DNA of 12,165 bases from Phoronis ovalis (Eukaryota > Phoronida > Phoronidae): positions 1-12,165 of the forward strand of contig JAOXYB010047269.1 of assembly GCA_028565635.1 (NCBI GenBank). The letters run 5' to 3'. The translations under genes were made by a program, and so were the position numbers. Shown here one piece after another: positions 7,530 to 12,165 of the stretch (position 1 is the first letter of the stretch; each line of letters opens with the position of its first letter). Under the pieces are notes generated by a model. The model was not told the DNA's origin. It ran no database searches and saw only the letters and a list, made by a program, of their open reading frames with translations.

Positions 7530-7568
7530 GAACAAGAATTTTTTCCTATGTTATACATTTTCTTGTTC
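7530..7568 (+). repeat. Inverted repeat GAACAAGAA / TTCTTGTTC
   Basis: A perfect 9-bp inverted repeat with a 21-base spacer, lying 27 bp after the inverted repeat at 7480-7502. The two would fold as neighbouring hairpins in a long 3' UTR. No known family recognised. Confidence 0.6.
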
Positions 7569-8097
7569 CGAATAACATTGCTATTATTATTTGTTAAAAG
7601 ACTATTTTCTTTAGCATAATTCATACACTTTGAATGACCTACTTTTAATTTGTTAAAAATGGGAATATTTTATATATTAGCATTTACTAATTGGTACGTG
7701 ATGAGATTTTTTTAGAAATATTCTTGCACAGTTTTATTTCGCAACCTATACAAACTGAGAGCTCTGCTTCATGTATATTATACACGTCAATTTGTTTACA
7801 GTGTACAAGCATTTGATTGTCGCTTGCATAACAGTTGTGTAAACCTTTAATGTATTCACTTATTACCATTATTTGCAATGTCTGTTGTTGCTAATCCTGT
7901 AACTAGCTTACAGTGTCCCAAGGTGTAACGCTGAATGTAAAAGGTAAACACAGTTGTATTTGTGATCGTAAAATATTATAAATGAAACAACCACTATTTT
8001 AAACTCAGGATCATTTCGTCCAATGTTTCTGCATTTCGTGCAGTGCAGTTTTTATTTTATTTCTTGTAACTATTGTAGAGATCTGAAGTCTTTGTAA

Positions 8098-8105
8098 TGT
8101 ACATA
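8098..8105 (+). promoter_or_regulatory. Pumilio-type element TGTACATA
   Basis: An exact match to the PUF consensus UGUANAUA, about 30 nt before the ATTAAA at 8136. Position close to a poly(A) signal is common for working PUF sites. It matters only if the long 3' UTR is made. Confidence 0.4.
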
Positions 8106-8135
8106 AAATTTGTAGAGAAAAATATAAATATTATT

Positions 8136-8141
8136 ATTAAA
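8136..8141 (+). terminator. Candidate distal poly(A) signal ATTAAA
   Basis: ATTAAA followed by a G/T-rich ttatgtggctttaatttt stretch. Upstream T-rich and TGTA words (several between 8060 and 8115) look like auxiliary polyadenylation elements. It is the best candidate for the end of a long HAND transcript. Confidence 0.45.
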
Positions 8142-8160
8142 TTATGTGGCTTTAATTTTA

Positions 8161-8411
8161 ATTTTCTACTGCAAATGGTCAAGAATCATAGGTAACCTTC
8201 GCATAATTGCTGCAAGATTACTTTTACTAATACTATACTTGTACGCCTCAAAACATCTTCTTCACGGCAGCAGTATTTAATATTCTGCGACCAGGTTTTG
8301 TTGCCAACCGGTTGTTACTAAGTTTCATATATATATACTTACACTTACTGAATTCAACATCTTTCTGATTTTTAAAAGTAACAGTGAAGCTAACAAAATG
8401 CAAACAAGGGC
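8161..8411. other. Downstream non-coding DNA with a Grainyhead-type palindrome
   Basis: No open frame of note. The 10-bp palindrome CAACCGGTTG at 8305-8314 contains AACCGGTT, the classical Grainyhead/CP2 consensus. It is preceded by ccaggttt at about 8291, a weaker relative. This may be a control element of HAND or of a neighbouring gene outside the window. Confidence 0.35.
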
Positions 8412-8466
8412 TGACGTCATTGAAACTAGCGTTTCAATGTCGTTCCTTTGTCACCACAACGTGACG
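8412..8466. promoter_or_regulatory. CRE (TGACGTCA) embedded in nested inverted repeats
   Basis: TGACGTCA at 8412-8419 is the full CREB/ATF palindrome. It forms part of the left arm of a hairpin: 8414-8426 pairs with 8431-8443 over 12 of 13 positions, with a four-base loop tagc. Directly after it, GTCAC at 8450-8454 and GTGAC at 8461-8465 form a second small inverted repeat carrying a TGACG half site. The density of TGACG-type words and of symmetry in 55 bp is unusual for this region. Confidence 0.5.
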
Positions 8467-9540
8467 AAAAATTTTAAATGAAAGAGTTTTGAATGTATTT
8501 AAAATGCTAGATTTGTAAGAATATTATAAAGGATTCTCTTGTTACAAATGGAAAATGCGTGTCAGTAGTATCGTCTTGCGCTGCACCTAAAAATATGAAT
8601 TTTCGCAAAAGCTTTTGAATTTACTTGTATTTAATACAAATATAATTTAGCTTAAGCAAGTTTTAAGTACTATCGTTAACCATATAATTTAATTGCAAGT
8701 ACAGTATAATTAATTTTTGTGTTAAATTCAACAATTTTGTTGTAAAGGTTAAACAGCAAAATTCGAAAAATATTGAGTTATATATTAGAAGGTAATAGGT
8801 TTGTACTAAAAGGTTTTATTCATTTCCCACTACATCGGCGTTCATAACAAAAATTAAAAGGACAACAAAGAAGTATATACTGAAAAAAATAATGTCCCTT
8901 ATTTTGGGCAGATCACAATGATGCGGTGTGTATGCGACTAAATAGCAGGAGTAAGAACAAATAGAAAATGCGTATATAAAACTTTAAAATCTATTTAAGG
9001 AATATATATATGTACAAACAATAATTCTTCGCTCAAATATTTTTTGAGAAATTAAATAAACTAATTTTCAAAATTTGATAATAAACCATATCACTTATTT
9101 TCGTAGATAAAAATAACACTCCAAAACAGCGGGACATTTTCGTGAAGTTTTATTTATGTTTACAAATATCAAAGAATTTTATCTGCCCTCTGATCGTCAT
9201 ACACGATTGCTAATGATCGCAAATTGGTAAAAATCTTTCCACAGCTTCTGATTACTTTAAAAAACAATGGGTTTGAATAAGAAATCAGATAGCGTTTTAA
9301 AAAAAAGAAACGCAAGCCCTTGCCAAGGTTATTCTTATTTTGTGTGTTTACCATATACTTTCGATGTATTTTTGACTATGTTTATCCAGTATATTGCCAT
9401 GCGATTCCTTAAGTTATTACTTCAGCTATAAGAAATTCCTTAAAATACATCATATTGCTTTTATTATTTTAATTTAATATATTTGTAATTGAATTAACGA
9501 AATGTTCGTGTAATTATACAGATAAGGAAAACCAATGAAA
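8467..9540. other. Downstream non-coding DNA with no gene seen
   Basis: Very AT-rich DNA with short frames only. The 61-codon minus-strand frame near 9169-9354 has no recognisable domain and an AT-driven composition. No RNA gene, transposon or strong repeat was recognised. Confidence 0.5.
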
Positions 9541-9660
9541 TTACGATATTGTGTTTTTTCTGTTCTGGTGCGTTACGTTAACTGAACCGAGAAGCGCTTC
9601 ATATAGAGTGCTTGTCCGTGCGTTTCCTATATTATATTCTCAAGAGATTATCGGACACTA
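9541..9660. other. Less AT-rich non-coding island with palindromes
   Basis: This island contains the perfect 10-bp palindrome GAAGCGCTTC (9591-9600), a TGTCCG (9613-9618) / CGGACA (9652-9657) inverted pair, and TCTC-AA-GAGA at 9638-9647. Base composition is more balanced than the flanks. It is a candidate conserved non-coding element; no specific factor is recognised. Confidence 0.35.
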
Positions 9661-9811
9661 AAATTCTAAGAATGATGTATGAATTGTCAGTGAAGTCCTT
9701 ATACTTCGTTATCTTGAATAAATGTTTAGGCGAACAAAAACCAGATCTCCTATAGACATTTTAGGGAGACGGATTGCACCATTACTCGATTAGCAACTAC
9801 TGCTGTGTATA
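9661..9811. other. Non-coding DNA with a TATA-like word
   Basis: An AATAAA is at 9717-9722, and a TATATAAAA word at 9808-9817 resembles a TATA box. Neither has a convincing partner: no open frame begins downstream within several hundred bases. I treat both as chance in AT-rich DNA. Confidence 0.3.
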
Positions 9812-9846
9812 TAAAAAGGTTCATTACAAATGCCTCAACCTTTTTA
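9812..9846. repeat. Perfect 10-bp inverted repeat TAAAAAGGTT / AACCTTTTTA
   Basis: The arms at 9812-9821 and 9837-9846 are separated by 15 bases. They would fold as a simple stem-loop. Part of the stem is A/T homopolymer, so chance contributes. No function assigned. Confidence 0.6.
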
Positions 9847-11659
9847 GTTTCGTATTTTTTCTATGAGGTTTTAATGTAATGAAAACTACAATAACATTTT
9901 ATTATCTTGGTTTATTGAGATTTTAGTAGTTGTTGGACATTTCTCACATTATTCAACTTCTAACAGAAATAACGTACTGTAATAATGTATGTCTCGCGGG
10001 TATACCATACTGGTAAATGAGAAAACTAACTGCGCGGCAATTAGTTAATTTTGCAGCAGAATTACATCTGTAGAAATGTAGATTTTGTAGCTAAGTTCAC
10101 ACGTAGAAATAGACTATGATATCCAGAAAGAAAAAATATGATACAAGGTGGATCTCTATATCGAAACATTAATTTCTCTTATTAATGCAGTGCTGGTCTG
10201 GTATACTTCTTGAGAACGTAGCGACATTCATTCCATTCTATTTCAATGAATCAACTACATATACTGTACATTTATTACATCGATCAGTCTTAATTTCCTA
10301 ATAATCCGTCCATATAAAATTATTGCAATATCTTTTTGTAATGATAAATTGGATACGTAATTCCGCATTTTACCGCCCGGGGTTTTATGTCTGCTTCCGC
10401 ACAAACCATATGTGTTTTTTTTGTTTTTTTGCGAGAAATTGATTTTTGGGAACATTTGAAATTTACCGATTCTTATTAGGTGACTGTCTCCTTTTCATTC
10501 TTTTGGAGTATATTTTATTTCACTCAAAATTATCACTAAATTTCTTTTATGTATTATAGGACAAACGATTCTAGATCCTATTCTTTCAGTAGTTCGATTG
10601 TCTGTGCTATCTACAATAGGCAGTTAATTCCAAAACAAAGTACGAAGTTTCATTAGTAAAATTACCAATAGAAGTAATATGCAAGCGTTTTGAACAGCTT
10701 TAGTTCCTCTTATACAGCGTATTTAAAATTAATTTCTAACAGAATTTTATGATAGGAAGAATAATACTGCTCTCAGTATCAGTTAATTTTAACAAAATCG
10801 TCTTGGCAATGCCATGGGAATATTCTCACAATGTATTTGTGTATGAGACAATTCTGCGTTCGGAAGATGAATAAAATCGTTGCTTATGTAAACATATATA
10901 TTTTTACAAATTCAAGTTTACTAAACTCAGAAAAGAAGATAGAAAACAACTGTTTTTAATATAGTATCGTAAAAACCATTGTGAAACAATTTAGACATAT
11001 CAAAAGGTGCTAGCGTTACTGTCGCGTGTGAGCAACAAAATATTTACGGCAGTTTTTTGTCAGGCTGTGCCAATAAATCTTCCGAAATATCCACAGTTTT
11101 TATTTTTCAAAGCTTTTTTATGAGGTTGACAGTTCCGGTGGGAGACCATTTTTACAGATCGTTTACGAAAGTTCAGATTTTACGACTTTTGTCTCAGATT
11201 TAAACCTGTTCCTAAATATACTATTTCAAAAAAATATAACGAACTCTTTGATTGGCTTTTAGACATACTGTTGGTGGTTTTTCTTCTGAAGTTATTTTTT
11301 TACATGAAAAAATGTGTTTCTGTATAAAAAATGATTAAAAAAACATAACGTACACTTTATTAAAATATCAAATAAATGTCTAAATTTTAATAAAAGATTT
11401 CTGAATTTAAAAAAATTTAAAATGCAATTATACACCATCGGATTAAATAAAATAAAAATAAAAACATTTTAATGTTTTTAATTTTGTGAAAGCAATATAA
11501 TTTTGGAAGTGTTATTTTACAACTTTATTACAACTTCTTTTTCTCTGACCCTTGAAGCAGAGAGAGTTTCGTCTGAACGCACGTGTCGATACCATGTCGG
11601 GTTCTATGAGTAGACAGTAGCCAGGTATTGTAAAAGACAAGTTATTTAATTTAGTCAAG
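9847..11659. other. Downstream non-coding DNA with no gene seen
   Basis: Long AT-rich stretch, most extreme from about 11220 to 11480. The 66-codon minus-strand frame near 10255-10455 has no recognisable domain. I see no splice-and-frame pattern resembling an exon of a known gene, no tRNA or rRNA and no transposon ends. Confidence 0.45.
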
Positions 11660-11687
11660 TTTTATTCCAGCTATTTTATTCCAGCTA
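11660..11687. repeat. 14-bp perfect tandem duplication
   Basis: ttttattccagcta occurs twice head to tail at 11660-11673 and 11674-11687. It looks like a recent replication-slippage or small tandem duplication event. Confidence 0.85.
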
Positions 11688-12056
11688 CAGTAATATTTCG
11701 CTGTAGAAATTAAGAAAAAGACTGTATGTAAATTCCGACAGTTTTGTTTGCTACACCGCTGTGATAATTAATTTATTACAGCACCTAATTGATACAGAAA
11801 TCGAATATGTTTTTTCGAAGACTGGATAATGTTAGACGACAAGCCGCCCAGACAAGTGAACTCAGACTACTTTAACTTGCCACTGATACACAAGGCAAAA
11901 TTGATGTGTTAATTATTTCATTCAAACTAAATAAAATGTAGTCATTTTTGAAGAGTTTTCATTTAGTTTTGTTTACTTTAAATAATTAAAACTATTTAGT
12001 CAAAAAGACTACGAGCTAATGTTAAGAAAAGAAGAAAACATTTGAAGAATATAAAA
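11688..12056. other. Non-coding DNA with no gene seen
   Basis: AT-rich with no open frame of note. A short inverted pair tagtc/gacta around an A5 spacer lies near 11997-12012. Nothing else stands out. Confidence 0.4.
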
Positions 12057-12079
12057 AGTGACTAGATGACTAGTGACTA
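12057..12079. repeat. Short 8-bp degenerate tandem repeat
   Basis: agtgacta, gatgacta and gtgacta follow one another directly. It lies 11 bp before the long CT microsatellite, so this end of the window is repeat-prone. Confidence 0.6.
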
Positions 12080-12089
12080 TTGTATTTTG

Positions 12090-12090
<1 letters not shown>

Positions 12091-12165
<75 letters not shown>
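12091..12165. repeat. (CT)n microsatellite, running off the right edge
   Basis: An uninterrupted CT dinucleotide run of 75 bases (37.5 units) that continues to the end of the window. The other strand reads (GA)n, a possible GAGA-factor target, but simple slippage explains it. Perfect purity suggests a young and probably length-polymorphic locus. Confidence 0.97.

Larger units (their letters stand above)
6453..8160 (+). other. Predicted 3' UTR of the HAND gene (short and long forms)
   Basis: No AATAAA or ATTAAA is seen between the stop and 6985. The next canonical signal I find is ATTAAA at 8136, so the 3' UTR is either about 550 nt or about 1.7 kb. The interval contains a 12-bp perfect inverted repeat (6855-6915), two shorter ones (7480-7502 and 7530-7568), a Pumilio-type TGTACATA (8098-8105), and a 6-mer CATTCC (6529-6534) matching the miR-1 seed. 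Overlapping open frames here (89 codons + near 6580, 63 codons - near 7690) have no recognisable domain. The long form is inferred from signals, not shown. Confidence 0.5.

Noticed and set aside
7687-7878. 63-codon minus-strand open frame
   Set aside because: Short, lies in the possible long 3' UTR, with no domain or supporting signals.
9717-9817. AATAAA and TATATAAAA words suggesting the end of one gene and the promoter of another
   Set aside because: No open frame or exon-like sequence is associated with either; such words are frequent in AT-rich DNA.
9169-10455. 61- and 66-codon minus-strand open frames (near 9169-9354 and 10255-10455)
   Set aside because: Both are short and lack recognisable domains; frames of this length are expected by chance in over 3 kb of non-coding DNA.

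Overview
The window is an AT-rich stretch of animal nuclear DNA. It carries one protein-coding gene that I can support: a complete two-exon HAND-type (Twist-subfamily) bHLH transcription factor on the + strand. The spliced product is 230 residues, close to the roughly 215-217 residues of vertebrate HAND1/HAND2. It keeps the MSLVG amino terminus, the HAND bHLH and the GRTGWPQ.VW carboxy-terminal tail. The compact gene, AT-rich intron and flanks, and a divergent but recognisable HAND protein suggest a non-vertebrate bilaterian. A lophotrochozoan (mollusc, annelid or brachiopod) is my guess, not something the sequence proves.

Layout. 1-2190 is non-coding upstream DNA with an 18-bp minisatellite at the left edge, a 10-bp tandem repeat at 751-800 and a strong 17-bp-stem hairpin at 1177-1219. 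2190-2731 looks like the promoter-proximal control region: a run of forkhead-type sites, two PBX-MEIS-type decamers in opposite orientation, an E-box, an inverted CCAAT box, an overlapping NK2-like/GATA site, and a TATA box placed 32 bp before an Inr-like A at 2731. The predicted 5' UTR (about 106 nt) contains a two-codon upstream ORF. Exon 1 coding is 2837-3436, followed by a phase-0 GT-AG intron (3437-6359) and the short exon 2 coding segment 6360-6452. The open frame that runs from exon 1 to 3505 is only read-through into the intron.

The 3' UTR starts at 6453. It could end just after the AATAAA at 6985 or after the ATTAAA at 8136. The interval between them holds several perfect inverted repeats and a Pumilio-type element. 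From about 8160 to the end I see no gene, only scattered palindromes, short repeats and a long (CT)n microsatellite that runs off the right edge.

I found no CRISPR, rRNA, tRNA, recognisable transposon coding sequence or novel multi-gene system. The most useful results are the correct two-exon HAND model, which an ORF scan misses, the dense set of developmental transcription-factor motifs just upstream, and several unexplained inverted repeats.
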